Assembly: GCA_006503475.1 (NCBI GenBank)
Contig: RSEH01000297.1
Coordinates: 1 to 52,868, forward strand
Direction: 5' to 3'
Length of the DNA stretch: 52,868 nt
Origin: Stentor roeselii
Lineage: Eukaryota > Ciliophora > Heterotrichea > Heterotrichida > Stentoridae
The translations under genes and the position numbers were made by a program. Positions 1-10,431 of the stretch are shown here, one piece after another (within the stretch, counting starts at the first letter, position 1; the number at the start of each line of letters is the position of its first letter). Under the pieces are notes generated by a model that saw nothing but the letters and a program-made list of their open reading frames with translations, had not been told where the DNA came from and searched no databases.

Positions 1-78
1 ACCCTAACACCCTAACACCCTAACACCCTAACACCCTAACACCCTAACACCCTAACACCCTAACACCCTAACACCCTA
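1..78. repeat. Telomere, CCCTAACA repeats
   Basis: Position 1 is the last base of a repeat. Positions 2-73 are nine perfect copies of CCCTAACA and 74-78 begin a tenth. The C-rich strand reads 5' to 3' into the chromosome, as expected at a left end. This octamer is the telomere unit of heterotrich ciliates such as Stentor and Blepharisma (established knowledge). The change to unique sequence at 79 is abrupt. Confidence 0.97.
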
Positions 79-143
79 GCTTTCAAAGATCCTTCTGGAG
101 AGAAGATCTAACCCTGAAAGGTGTAACAATGCTCGCTCTCGCA

Positions 144-274
144 CTCACCCTCACCCTCGCCCTTACGCTCCCGCTGACAATTTGATGAGTAAAAAAAACC
201 AGCACTAAAAGTACCAATTAACCAGCCCTCACCATCACCCTCGCCCTGAACCTGTCTGATAATTTGATAACTAA
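144..274. repeat. C-rich subtelomeric direct duplication
   Basis: Two related copies lie at 144-192 and 228-274, offset by 84 bp. Each begins with a run of CTCACC and CTCGCCCT hexamer-like words and ends in a near-identical tail resembling CTGACAATTTGATGAGTAA. The C-rich half looks like degenerate telomere-like sequence but contains no true CCCTAACA. No reading frame is evident here. Confidence 0.7.
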
Positions 275-940
275 CGAATATAAACAAAAGTCATGGAACA
301 GTGTAGTCTAAAATCGAAAAACTGAAGTAAAAAGTAGAGGATTAAAATTTTAATTATAAATTCGACTCTCCTTTTTTTCTATTTCTTTATAATTTGATCT
401 TTTTCATGTCTTGGACCAAAGAAAACGAAATCAAAACTAATATAACTAATATCCATAAAATTTTAATCTAACTAAAATCTAAATTATATTTATATTAGAT
501 TAAGTAAGCTATTTGTATTATAAGATGAATCTGACTCTGATTTCAATATTGATTAATATAGCTAATTTTAATCAATTTAATATACAAAATAAAATTCTCT
601 AATCCATTATCATTTTAATACCCTAGTCTAACTATCCTATTAATTAAGTTTTCTTAACCAATCCAGGCATAATTCGTCGTATTGAGAGAATTTTTGTATC
701 AGCTTGAATCCTTTACTTTCGTAAATGTGCACTTATAATTAATACAAGCTTGAAATATTTTACAGCCTTGTGTATTTTACATGCTCAATATAAGTTGCAT
801 TCTGAATAAGTTAAACCTGCTTCATGAGTACTAACTGAATTTCAATTACAGTCTAAATGTTAATTACCTCAATAGTATTTACGTTCTATTTATGATTCAC
901 TCTTGCCAGTCTGATTAATTTGTTTTTCTTTAAGCCTATA
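275..940. other. Subtelomeric AT-rich DNA without a gene
   Basis: About 670 bp of AT-rich sequence between the C-rich duplication and the minisatellite. I see no reading frame, RNA gene or repeat that I can support here. Confidence 0.5.
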
Positions 941-2195
941 TTTTGAATACCTCAATTTCTTTTACTCTCTTCATTTTTAATACTTTCTTCATTTTTAATA
1001 CCTTTGTTTCTTTTACTCTCTTCATTTTGAATACCTTCTTCATTTTGAATACCTTTGTTTTTTTTACATTCTTCATTTTGAATACCTTTGTTTCTTTTAC
1101 AAGCTTCATTTTGAATACCTTTGTTTCTTTTACTCTCTTCATTTTGAATACCTTCTTCATGTTGAATACCTTCGTTTCTTTTACAAGCTTCATTTTAAAT
1201 ACCTTTGTTTCTGTTACAACCTTCATTTTGAATACCTTCTTCATTTTGAATACCTTTGTTTTTTTTACTTTCTACATTTTGAATACCTTCTTCATTTTGA
1301 ATACCTTTGTTTCTTTTACGAGCTTCATTTTGAATACCTTTGTTTTTTTTACATTCTTCATTTTGAATACCTTTGTTTCTTTTACTTTCTTCATTTTGAA
1401 TACCTTTTTTTCTTTTACAATCTTCATTTTGAATACCTTTGTTTCTTTTACTCTCTTAATTTTGAATACCTTTGTTTCTTTTACAAGCTTCATTTTGAAT
1501 ACCTTTGTTTCTTTTACAAGCTTCATTTTTAATACCTTTGTTTCTTTTACCCTCTTCATTTTTAATACCTTTGTTTCTTTTACAAGCTTCATTTTGAATA
1601 CCTTTGTTTCTTTTACAATCTTCATTTTGAATACCTTTGTTTCTTTTACTCTCTTCATTTCGAATACCTTTGTTTCTTTTACTTTCTTCATTTTTAATAC
1701 CTTTGTTTCTTTTACTCTCTTCATTTCGAATACCTTTGTTTCTTTTACAAGCTTCATTTTGAATACCTTAGTTTATTTTACTCTCTTAATTTTAAATACA
1801 TTCTTCATTTTGAATACTTTCTTCATTTTGAATACCTTTGTTTCTTTTACTTTCTTCATTTTGAATACCTTCTTAATTTTGAATACCTTTGTTTCTTTTA
1901 CTCTCTAAATTTTGAATACCTTTGTTTCTTTTACTCTCTTCATTTTGAATACCTTTGTTTCTTTTACTCTCTTCATTTTTAATACCTTTGTTTCTTTTAC
2001 TCTCTAAATTTTGAATACCTTTGTTTCTTTTACTCTCTTCATTTTTAATACCTTTGTTTCTTTTACTCTCTTCATTTTTAATACCTTTGTTTCTTTTACA
2101 AGCTTCATTTTGAATACCTTTGTTACTTTTACAAGCTTCATTTTGAATACCTTTGTTTTCTTTTACTGTCTTCATTTTTAATACCTTGGTTATTT
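941..2195. repeat. 33-bp minisatellite array
   Basis: A tandem array of roughly 35-40 imperfect units fills this segment. The unit is about 33 bp and joins TTCATTTTGAATACC to TTTGTTTCTTTTACTCTC. Some units are shortened to the 15-bp half (TTCATTTTGAATACC twice in a row) or carry ACAAGC in place of ACTCTC. Because 33 is divisible by 3, frames stay open on both strands: about 320 codons on the plus strand, and 100-160 on the minus strand as 11-residue repeats. I read these frames as a by-product of the repeat, with no start context, flanking domain or intron to support a gene. A repetitive protein gene cannot be excluded. Confidence 0.9.
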
Positions 2196-2403
2196 ATACA
2201 AGCTTACTATAAATTACTCCTGTATTTTTTACAGGTCTTTTTATTATCTTATTCATTTTTACCTGAATCAACTTAGCAGTCTTATAACACTTACATAAAA
2301 ACAGAAAACTTCTATCAGGAGTTATGGTAATCTTTATAGAAGAATTTAACACACATACTAAACTTTCAGGTGAAATTTAATAATTATCAAAATTTACCTA
2401 AAT

Positions 2404-2934
2404 TCAATTCGTTATCAAATTTGGAGATCCAATGTCTGAATTACTTAATAAAATTTTAGCAGTATCTAAATCTAAAGCAATCCCTACAGGATCAACAATT
2501 TCATCAGGAACTCATTTTCAATTACCATGTATATTGAATAACAACTTTACTGAATCAATAATTTGAGAAACTCTATTATGTTGTATTTCAAAAGATGAAA
2601 ACTGATCGATTGAAGTTATCACTTGGTTTAAATTCTTGAGTTTTTGAAGAGCATTTTGTGAGGCAGACAGGATTTCGCAAATCAATTTATTGGTTTGACT
2701 CAATATCAATTGCTTTTGAGTATTTAGCATCTTCTTAAATACTTTGAATCGTAAATGGTTTATATCTTCGGGATTCAACTTTTTAAATTCATGTCCTGTA
2801 TCAACGACATGCTCTACATTATGCTTCTGGCAAAAGTAAATTTCTCGCTCGCACTCTATGCATTTGGCTTTCAGTTCCTTATCAAGACATCCCGGTTTTG
2901 CACAATCCATTATAAACTCTATCAATTTATTCAT
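2404..2934 (-). CDS. B-box zinc-finger protein, one 15-nt intron
   Basis: The predicted protein has 171 residues. Its N-terminal third is a B-box-like zinc finger: Cys pairs at CxECE and YFCQKH, then spaced His residues ending in DTGH. A helical, probably coiled-coil stretch follows. Exon 1 is 2934-2526. Intron 2525-2511 is GTAATTGAAAATGAG, and exon 2 is 2510-2404, ending in TGA. Without splicing an in-frame TGA would stop the protein, whereas splicing adds about 35 protein-like residues. The zinc finger and the LKxLNQ...SIDQ helix resemble the protein at 8716-9390, so the two are paralogs, but this one lacks the ubiquitin-like domain. It may be a ubiquitin-pathway adaptor; that role is inferred from family only. 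Confidence 0.72.
2511..2525 (-). other. 15-nt intron (phase 1)
   Basis: On the minus strand it reads GTAATTGAAAATGAG, with a GT donor and an AG acceptor. It carries an in-frame TGA when retained. Its length matches the heterotrich minimal-intron class. Confidence 0.7.
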
Positions 2935-3208
2935 CTATTTATAATTAAATTAAAAAATTCTATTTTCACTTATCTAAATAGTTCAAATTATGTATGTATA
3001 TCGAGTTAACAGAAAATGAGGATTAAATTACAATCGTAAAACGATTTATTTTATCTTGAATATTTTCTTTTAATCAACATTATTTATAAACATGTAAAAA
3101 TTTAAATCTAAGATTTCCAAAACCCAATTAAGAGATTCTTCCAAAGTCTTAAGAGTTTGTATATCTAATTATCTCTAATTTTTCAGGTCCTAGAGAGTCA
3201 GTGTAATT

Positions 3209-3547
3209 TTGGAAAAGAACTGTATTAGGAAATTATGCACTTTTCGTGTTATTCAGGTATTTTTTGAAAATATCATCACTTTAGAAATCTTTAATACAAA
3301 TAGATATTGGAAGGCTCATCTCTCCTGTTTTAATACTCAATTGATTGGAACACTTAATAAGCATCACAGAAACTCAAGTTTTTGTATAAAAGAGGTATTT
3401 GCAACCCGGATTCATTGGAATAAACAGGACCTTGTGATAATGCATGCCTCTCCTCTTATAAGAATGCACAACCTTTGTAGAACCTTAGCTGAATATCTTT
3501 CAAGAAATCAACTTTATTGGTCAAATAAGTTAAGACCAATACGTTGA
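3209..3547 (+). pseudogene. Open frame of doubtful status
   Basis: About 112 codons are open to a TGA at 3545-3547, but the frame has no ATG near its beginning; the first internal Met lies deep in the frame. The translation holds several His, Trp and Cys residues and no motif I recognise. There is a stop shortly upstream and no plausible 15-nt intron supplying a start. It may be the remnant of a gene or chance. Confidence 0.25.
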
Positions 3548-3615
3548 TAAGACGATGTTTTTAGATCTGCAGCTGGATTTTTTTTTAAAGGGAAACGGAG
3601 ATTTCTGATTTGATA

Positions 3616-3742
3616 AAATAAATACTCCATTAACTGAGAAATCAGTCCTTATTTCTCCGATTAAATCATGAAGTTATTTAAATTTAATATGCCAAATAAA
3701 TACTCCATTAACTGAGAAATCAGTCCTTATTTCCTCGATTAA
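3616..3742. repeat. 49-bp direct repeat with internal hairpin
   Basis: Copies at 3616-3664 and 3694-3742 are almost identical; they differ in CTCC versus CCTC near the end. Each contains GAGAAAT and ATTTCTC arms around CAGTCCTT, which can form a hairpin. In the second copy the right arm is altered. The intervening 29 bp are AT-rich. Confidence 0.85.
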
Positions 3743-3969
3743 TAATTAATGCATTTTAAATATTCCAAGTAATCAAAACTTTTTTAAATGTTCCTTACCT
3801 TTACTATTCATTATTTAAAAACTTGAACTCTCAGTGAATCAATTTAAAAATTAACAACTGGATATTAAAGGTACGAATCAGGCAAACAATTGAAGTTCTA
3901 ACGATGTGAAACACTGAATTCGAAATGGGCTTGAAGTTCAAGTTTTAGTGGAAAACAATTTCATCATTT

Positions 3970-4320
3970 TACACTTATCTCAACCAAGACCACTTTAAAG
4001 CGAAAAAGCTGAAAGGATTTCTATTAGAGCTAACATCCAACTTGAGACTGCAATTCAAATGACAGAAATACATCTGAAAAAAAATCAATGCTAGAAAAGA
4101 ATCGAGAAGATATAAAAAAACACACGAAGAAGAAGTTCAAAGCTCGAACAAAAGGTCAGAAAGCTACTTGCAGAGAAAAGAGAACTATGAAGCATAAATG
4201 AAGAGTCTTGAAGCCCGCATCCAGCAAATTAAAGAAATCACTGAAAAATTACAACCTTTTATCGAAGAATACGAAGACCTGAAATAAGACTACAATATTC
4301 TTAGAATTTGTAAGAATCTC
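3970..4320 (+). pseudogene. Decayed coiled-coil gene
   Basis: Coding-like pieces lie in different frames. One frame gives KLEQKVRKLLAEKREL before a TGA. Another gives SLEARIQQIKEITEKLQ and IEEYEDLK, flanked by TAA codons near 4197 and 4286 at positions where Gln would fit. The heptad-rich, Lys/Glu-rich content is typical of coiled coils. At least two frame changes and two or three stops are needed to join the pieces, and no set of 15-nt GT...AG introns does it. I call it a pseudogene and do not recognise the parent protein. Confidence 0.5.
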
Positions 4321-4744
4321 AAATTTGGAATTTGGGTATGATTGAATTTTAATTCTTTAAATGGGTTATAAATAATGTTGATTAAATTGAAGTTTTGCAA
4401 GCGAATTGTTCTCAAATGGAACTTAAATCAAAATGCATATTGAGCAAGTAAGTAAGTTACTATTACAACTTCATCCTAAAGAATACTTTATCTCTCATAG
4501 CTGAAATTAGAAAGATCAATCCTAATGAAACATTGAAATTACGATCTCAATTCATTAATAATCGAGTCAATAAATCATTATCATGAGTCAAAATATAAAT
4601 CGATCTGGTTAGAATCCAACAATAATCTTCAAAATTCACAAATGCAACATCATTTATTAATAATCGTTCCATAATACATAAAAAAATTTCAATTCTAAAG
4701 TTCACAACTTCTCTCAAAGTTGTAAGTTTTTTCTAACACTAACA

Positions 4745-4880
4745 TCTAAACAAGCTTCAAAAAATCCTCCTAATGAAATTTCTGAATTTCTTTTGCACTT
4801 GAATTTAATATACACTCTAAACAAGCTTCAAATAATCGTCTTAATAAAATTCCTGAATTTCTTTTACACGTGAATTAATT
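4745..4880. repeat. Diverged 71-bp tandem duplication
   Basis: Copies starting at 4745 and 4816 both begin TCTAAACAAGCTTCAAA and share CTGAATTTCTTTT further on. They differ by scattered substitutions. No gene overlaps them. Confidence 0.75.
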
Positions 4881-6364
4881 TACACAGCAGAGCTTTAAAA
4901 CTATGGAATTCAAATGCTATAAACAGTTGAGAGTCTTTGAACATTTGATTATCCTATAATTTTACTTGGTTTGGAAACCATTTCATAACAAGCACATTTA
5001 AATGTAAAAATGATATAAGGGAGCTTCACAGAATGTTTATACCCAACTGACTTGTCGAAAAGATGATATATGTAAAACATGTATAGCTCTTAGATTTTAT
5101 TATTGAGGTGCCTATATATAAATAGTGAAAAAATGTGAATATTGAGTATTTAAAGGATTTGGGAATTTAAATTATTAATGATATCTTTGGCATAATAATA
5201 TTTTATATCTCAGAAATTTCGTTTAAAAGTATATGCGAGAGTTGAAAGTTGATAAAGTGGATAAATTAAAATAATTTTGAAATAATGCATAATGAATGCT
5301 GAATTAAATTTAAAAATTAGTATTTCTAGATATGCTTTCTATTCTTGATGATTTAAAAATCAAGAATAATGTCAATATATTAAGATTGAGAATCATAATA
5401 TTTGTATTTAATAATTAGGCATTCCTTTCATCATAATCAAATAAATTCTGCATCATTTTCTTTGATAAAGTTTATATTTGTTACCTCTATTTCTATTACA
5501 AAAGAGAGAGAGTCTCTTGAATAATATAGCCCGTAAATTTACAATATCAAATAATAATAATCCAATCAGATTTTTTCGATCCTTTTCTATTATTTCAAAT
5601 TCCTAAACCCTTCTCTTATCCTCATTGAGATCTTGAGATCTAAATGTCATAAAAATATACAAATTCACTTTTATTAAAAAATTCCATTAGTAAATCTGTA
5701 TCTTTGTTCTTGTAAAATACTTTTATCATCGATTAATTAATTTCAATTTTATATGAGTGCAAAAACAGACATATATTATACTTTAATTCATTGAAGTACT
5801 GTATGTCAAGCATTCATCTGGTAAAGTTGGCAGGATTTTGATGAAACCAAAGATTTTACTCCAAAAGCACTTGAGTAGCAATACCACCCAATAAAACTGT
5901 TAGGATATGCATATAAACTTAAGCAAGAAACAAATATATTTAGTTTAAGTTGTATATTGATAATATCCTGATACAAATATACAATTTAGTGAAATAGGAT
6001 ATAGTGACATCATATCTTGATCAGCTAATATTTTATTTATCTAAAACTAAAAAAAAAGGTAATAAATACCTTTTATTTTCTATCTCACCATGTGCCAGAA
6101 GCATGTTCAAAAAATTAGAATAAATGCTTATCTCTGAGATATTGAATTATAAAACCTATATATTGTTCATTATATCAAATTCCTTATTTGACATAAAATA
6201 CTTGAAATCTTCTGCATCAAACTTTGAATTAATTATAAAAGATTATTTTTGATTTCATAATTGTAAATACAATTATTATCTGAAAATATAAACTAATGCT
6301 AACTTCTAATACTTTTAAATTTAAAAACTCAAAACTTATATTAGATCTATAAATTAGAGTAAAA
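4881..6364. other. AT-rich gap with one fossil-like frame
   Basis: There is no intact gene here. From ATG 5753 to about 5970 one plus-strand frame reads as protein-like sequence (for example SWQDFDETKDFTPKALE and QYHPIKLLGYAYKLKQETN). It is interrupted by TGA, TAA and TAG codons at positions that would fit Trp or Gln. It could be a decayed gene or chance. The rest is low-complexity A+T sequence. Confidence 0.35.
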
Positions 6365-7117
6365 ATGGAAAATATAGCACCAAAATTGAGTCCACCTTGC
6401 TCAACTTTAACCACCGAAAAACCTGAAGACTATCTAAACAAATTTTGTCGAGTTTGTTTCGAGGGAGAAATTTCAAACAACCCTCTGACATCTTCATGTA
6501 AATGTGAAGGTTCAGTCAAGTACATCCACGAAGAATGCCTAAAAAAGTGGATCTTGTCTCAAGTGCAAGACCCTCGAAGCTTCAAATGTGACATCTGTAA
6601 GAACCCTGTTAAAATGGAAATAAAATCAAAACTCGTTTGGTCCTTCAGTCAACTGAAGTATGAAATAATAGGCATACTTTTGTCACCCTTGCTTTTCATG
6701 ATCGATTCTTGTTTTGTTTACCTTAGCTTAAATTTTTTGATCAACTCAGCATTCGACCCTGAAATGCCAATGTCGGTTAAAGTTTTTTCCGTTATTGTCT
6801 TATTAATCACTGTCTTCTTTGATGTGGTTTTGATCGTTCTGTTTTTCGAGTCTATTAGAAATGGGTGCTGTGAATCGAAAATATTTTCCTGGAGAATTTT
6901 ATCTAATTCAGAGAATATTGATTTAACTAATTTAGATCAAGTTAATCAAGACCAAAAAAGAATACTTTATAAAAGTAAAGGCAGCGAAATTGTTGTTTCT
7001 GCTACTTCTTATGAATTTATGGGCACAGAAAATATTCTAAAGACTCGAGATCGAATTGAAAGTGCTTCATCTGATTCAACATTTCTACCAAGAGAAGAAG
7101 AAATAATAGATGAATAA
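6365..7117 (+). CDS. RING-CH (MARCH-type) membrane E3 ubiquitin ligase
   Basis: The 250-residue protein has a canonical C4HC3 RING-CH finger: C28-x2-C31, C45-x-C47, H55-x2-C58, C75-x2-C78, with the KWILSQ helix between the last two pairs. Two hydrophobic segments follow at about 103-128 and 139-163. The tail is cytosolic and acidic. This is the usual layout of MARCH-family ligases, which ubiquitinate membrane proteins in the endomembrane system using the E2-binding RING-CH domain. The start ATG follows GAGTAAAA and no upstream extension is open. The substrate is unknown. It is a single exon and lies among other ubiquitin-related genes. Confidence 0.88.
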   Translation: MENIAPKLSPPCSTLTTEKPEDYLNKFCRVCFEGEISNNPLTSSCKCEGSVKYIHEECLKKWILSQVQDPRSFKCDICKNPVKMEIKSKLVWSFSQLKYEIIGILLSPLLFMIDSCFVYLSLNFLINSAFDPEMPMSVKVFSVIVLLITVFFDVVLIVLFFESIRNGCCESKIFSWRILSNSENIDLTNLDQVNQDQKRILYKSKGSEIVVSATSYEFMGTENILKTRDRIESASSDSTFLPREEEIIDE

Positions 7118-7855
7118 TCTTAGAATTCTATGAGCTCTACTTCTAAAAAACCTTATATTTTTCTTATGAGAAAAATTAAAATGATAAACTTTATAGTAAT
7201 ACAAGAATCTTTATGTAATATAATATAAATTTTAAATACGTTGTTTGCTTATTAATGAGAAAGCTGATTATGTTTTTGATCTTAAGTAAAATTATTAATG
7301 AATAGTATACGTAAGATGTTACAAATGATTATTAGTTAAATGATTTTATTATTGAACTCACAGGAATAACATTTACAAAGCCAGTCAAATATATTTCTAT
7401 TTCGCTTAACCAAAAAAATGTATTGTAAACTTTGTTTTTGGATTCAGTTTGAGTATAATTTTTTTATCAGAAAGATATTTCAGTATCACAGCTCTTCACA
7501 AACATATCAAATAAATGAGTAAAATTAACCAGTTGAATCACTGAATTTATTTGTGTGGTAAATGAAAAAGTATTTTCAAATCTTGAAGAGAAATTTATAA
7601 AAAGTTTTACTTTTGATTCTTCAGCTTATCATATATTTATTATCAAGAACTATAATCCGATTTTTCGGTAGAAATGACCTTAAATCGTAAAAAAGGTCTA
7701 AAAGATTATTATAGACTCGATGGATTAAATCTTCTTTGACAAGTCGATCAATCATTTGATTATTCATAAGAAACTTTACATAATATATAATTTGGTTCAT
7801 TCAACCTACTTAATTCCAAAATTTTCGAGCATCTACTCTTAGCATAACCTTTTAA
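7118..7855. other. AT-rich intergenic DNA
   Basis: About 740 bp after the RING-CH gene with no supportable gene, RNA or repeat. Confidence 0.4.
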
Positions 7856-8578
7856 ACCTTAGAAAATCATTTAATCATAATTAGCTTCAGAATAGTATTT
7901 GCACCAGCAAAAATATTACTCAAGCTCAGAGTTTGATATAGTAAGAATTCCATCTGAGAATACAAAAAACACCAAGAAACTTTAAAGCCAGCTTTAGATA
8001 GAAAACTAATACCTCATTTCAGATATTACTTAGAGAAATATGCCAATTTGAAGGTGGCTACCTTAGCTTTTTCTACTGCTTATATTAGAGATCAGTGTAA
8101 GAACATGAAAAATATAACTCGAAATTATATCAAAGTGGATAATCCACTTAGGAAGATTCAGAATAATCTCTGAAAAGTACCATCAAATGAAATCGACATA
8201 AAGAAAACCGGCGAAATTCAGTGAAACTTTAAAACAAAACCAGGGTCGTTGAAATCTCACTTAGAACTACTGAAAATTGATTGGGTCTAGAGTTCATTCG
8301 ATTTCAATCATTTCCTAATTGGAGCCTGATACATAAGTTATAGTTATTTCTGAGCTAATGTGTTGGAAAATATTTAAAAAACATACTACTCCCAAGCGCT
8401 AGATTATATAATAGTGAACTGTTAAAGTAAAACTGGAAAACAAAGTCTAAGACTTGATGAATTCAACAATAGAAATTTTCTTAATACCAATATCTCTGAC
8501 TTCAACTTCTACTCACCTAAGATAAGATATTTTTTTAGCAATTTACAAAAGAGTAAAAATAATCTTCAGTTTACATAA
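7856..8578 (+). pseudogene. Long frame interrupted by nine stops
   Basis: A single frame of about 240 codons runs from 7856 to a TAA at 8576. It is broken by six TGA, one TAG and two TAA codons. A 64-codon stretch (about 7985-8170, containing YLEKYANLKVATLAFSTAY) and a 50-codon stretch at the end are uninterrupted. For A+T-rich DNA I would expect roughly twice as many stops, mostly TAA, so this looks like a gene decayed by point mutation without frameshifts. No recognisable domain. A tolerated-stop gene is the less likely alternative, discussed under findings. Confidence 0.4.
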
Positions 8579-8715
8579 AAACTATTCAAGTTAGTTGTCT
8601 AATGACATATAAGAAAGGATTCAATATTATGAGTATTTTACTTAAGTAATAGTTTTTACTATATCAAATTACACGATAAATTTGAGAGCCTATCTCATAT
8701 TTTTTCATCTATAAA

Positions 8716-9390
8716 ATGAAATGCTATTGCGGGCGAGAGGCTGAGGTTATGTGCAAAAACTGCCTAAACTGTACCTTATTTTGCAGGGATCATCTAATGG
8801 GTCATATAAGTGAAACAGGGCATTCAATTAGTAAAATAGATGAAAGAGCAGCACAATTATATGTTCTTAGATCAGTAGGGTTGGAAATCGAAAAATCTAT
8901 TGCCAAAATTCATTCAGATACTCAGAATCTTATATCAGTAATACTAAATATATCAAGTGAGTCAATCAAAAGGTTGAAAGTGATGAACCAGAACTTGAAA
9001 ACGATTAATGATTATACCAGTATTCAATTTGATAATGAAAAGATAAAATTTATTATTGAACAGCTTCAGCAAATCACGAAAACGGTGAAATATATTCCTC
9101 TATCTGATAACTTTGAGATGCAGCCAACACCAGTTGTGCTTGGCTCTGTGAAAATTTTTGCAAAATTTTTGACTGGAAAAACTATCGAACTAGATGTTGA
9201 AGTGACTGAATCGATTGAAAGCGTCAAGAAAAAGATTTATACTACTGAAAGAGTACCAATAGAGCAGCAGAAATTGGTTTTCGCAGGTATTTTGCTCGAA
9301 GATCTTAGAACATTGGATTATTATGGAATAACTCAATCATCAACCATAATAATTATTTTATGTTTAAGGGCTGGAGCATATTCTTACTAA
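8716..9390 (+). CDS. B-box protein with C-terminal ubiquitin-like domain
   Basis: The 224-residue protein starts with a B-box-like zinc finger: C3, C5, C13, C16, C23, H26, H30, H36. A helical linker (about 45-125) follows, then a full 76-residue ubiquitin-like domain, V145-G220. KIFAKFLTGKTIEL and VPIEQQKLVFAG align closely with ubiquitin. Positions equivalent to K6, K11, K27 and K29 are Lys. K48 is Ile, K63 is Gln and K33 is Thr. The end reads LRAG followed by AYSY, where ubiquitin ends LRGG, so conjugation would need trimming and would have Ala at position 75. It is a paralog of 2404-2934 with the added domain. It could be a ubiquitin-pathway scaffold or a self-releasing modifier; neither is proven. 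Confidence 0.85.
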   Translation: MKCYCGREAEVMCKNCLNCTLFCRDHLMGHISETGHSISKIDERAAQLYVLRSVGLEIEKSIAKIHSDTQNLISVILNISSESIKRLKVMNQNLKTINDYTSIQFDNEKIKFIIEQLQQITKTVKYIPLSDNFEMQPTPVVLGSVKIFAKFLTGKTIELDVEVTESIESVKKKIYTTERVPIEQQKLVFAGILLEDLRTLDYYGITQSSTIIIILCLRAGAYSY

Positions 9391-10431
9391 GCTAGGAAAA
9401 TAAAAATTAGTTGTTAGATTAATAATCCCTATCTCAAAATGATATAAAAATATATAAAATATAGTTTCTCTTACATCAAACATGATAAATGACGCTTGTA
9501 GATTAATAATATTGAACTAAACACAATATTGAAACAATTCATATGAAGTTTTGTTGCTCTTAATTCTTAGGAGGAATTAAAAAATAGAATCAAGAAAATA
9601 ATTGAAGTCTATCAGGACTAAATTTCTTAATTTATAAATGTTTTTTCAAATTCATCATATATTACTCTGCTCCTTATTTAACAATATAAAATATATCTCA
9701 TTAAGTAATATAAAATTAAATTCCTGTAGATATTTGAAATAGTAATTCAAAAAAAGACCTAAAATTAATTAGACTGGATAAAAGTTATAGATATATTGAT
9801 CAATATGAAAACAAATACTCCTTTATAAGTTTAGTGATCAGATTTTTAAAACTAACTTATTTAAAGTTTGAGAATCTAAAGTTTCTATGAATTTTTAAGT
9901 GACAAATAAACAAGATTATAGTTAAATCGTTGATACTTACATTTGAACTAAATTAGTAGTTCATCAAAAATCAGAAAAATGTACAATATCAATTTTCATT
10001 ATAATTTTACTTTTATGATATTTTACTCAAACTAGACCATGAGTTAACATATTTAATTATGCCGATTTGCATCTTAAAGTTTTATATGGCTCATGATTTA
10101 AAAACTTTGAGTAATTTTATAATCATCTAAATATTTTTTCAATTTTTTATAAAACTTTAGCAAATGAAATTACCTTTAAGCCAAATTCTCTTAAGAGCCA
10201 AGGCGAGAATTACTAAACTCTATTTTTTTAAATCTTTAGACTATTTAAGGTCAATTCATTATTATAAAATATCTAAAGTTATCATAAACTAACAATCTGA
10301 AGGTCTATATTTCTATCCTGATTTGAATTAATTAATAAGTATCTCTACTTTGTAATTTCAAGATTAAATAAGCATATTTTCCCAATTCAACTTTTTGAAA
10401 AACTCTAAAACTAATCAAATAAAATTTTAAA
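9391..10431. other. AT-rich intergenic DNA
   Basis: About 1 kb between two convergent genes. Only short frames full of stops are present. No RNA gene or repeat was recognised. Confidence 0.4.

Noticed and set aside
936-2175. Protein genes inside the minisatellite
   Set aside because: Frames are open on both strands because of the 33-bp period. There is no start context, no intron and no domain, so I treat them as repeat artefacts.
3209-3547. Real gene of 112 codons
   Set aside because: No ATG near the start, no splice route to one and no motif. Kept only as a low-confidence remnant.
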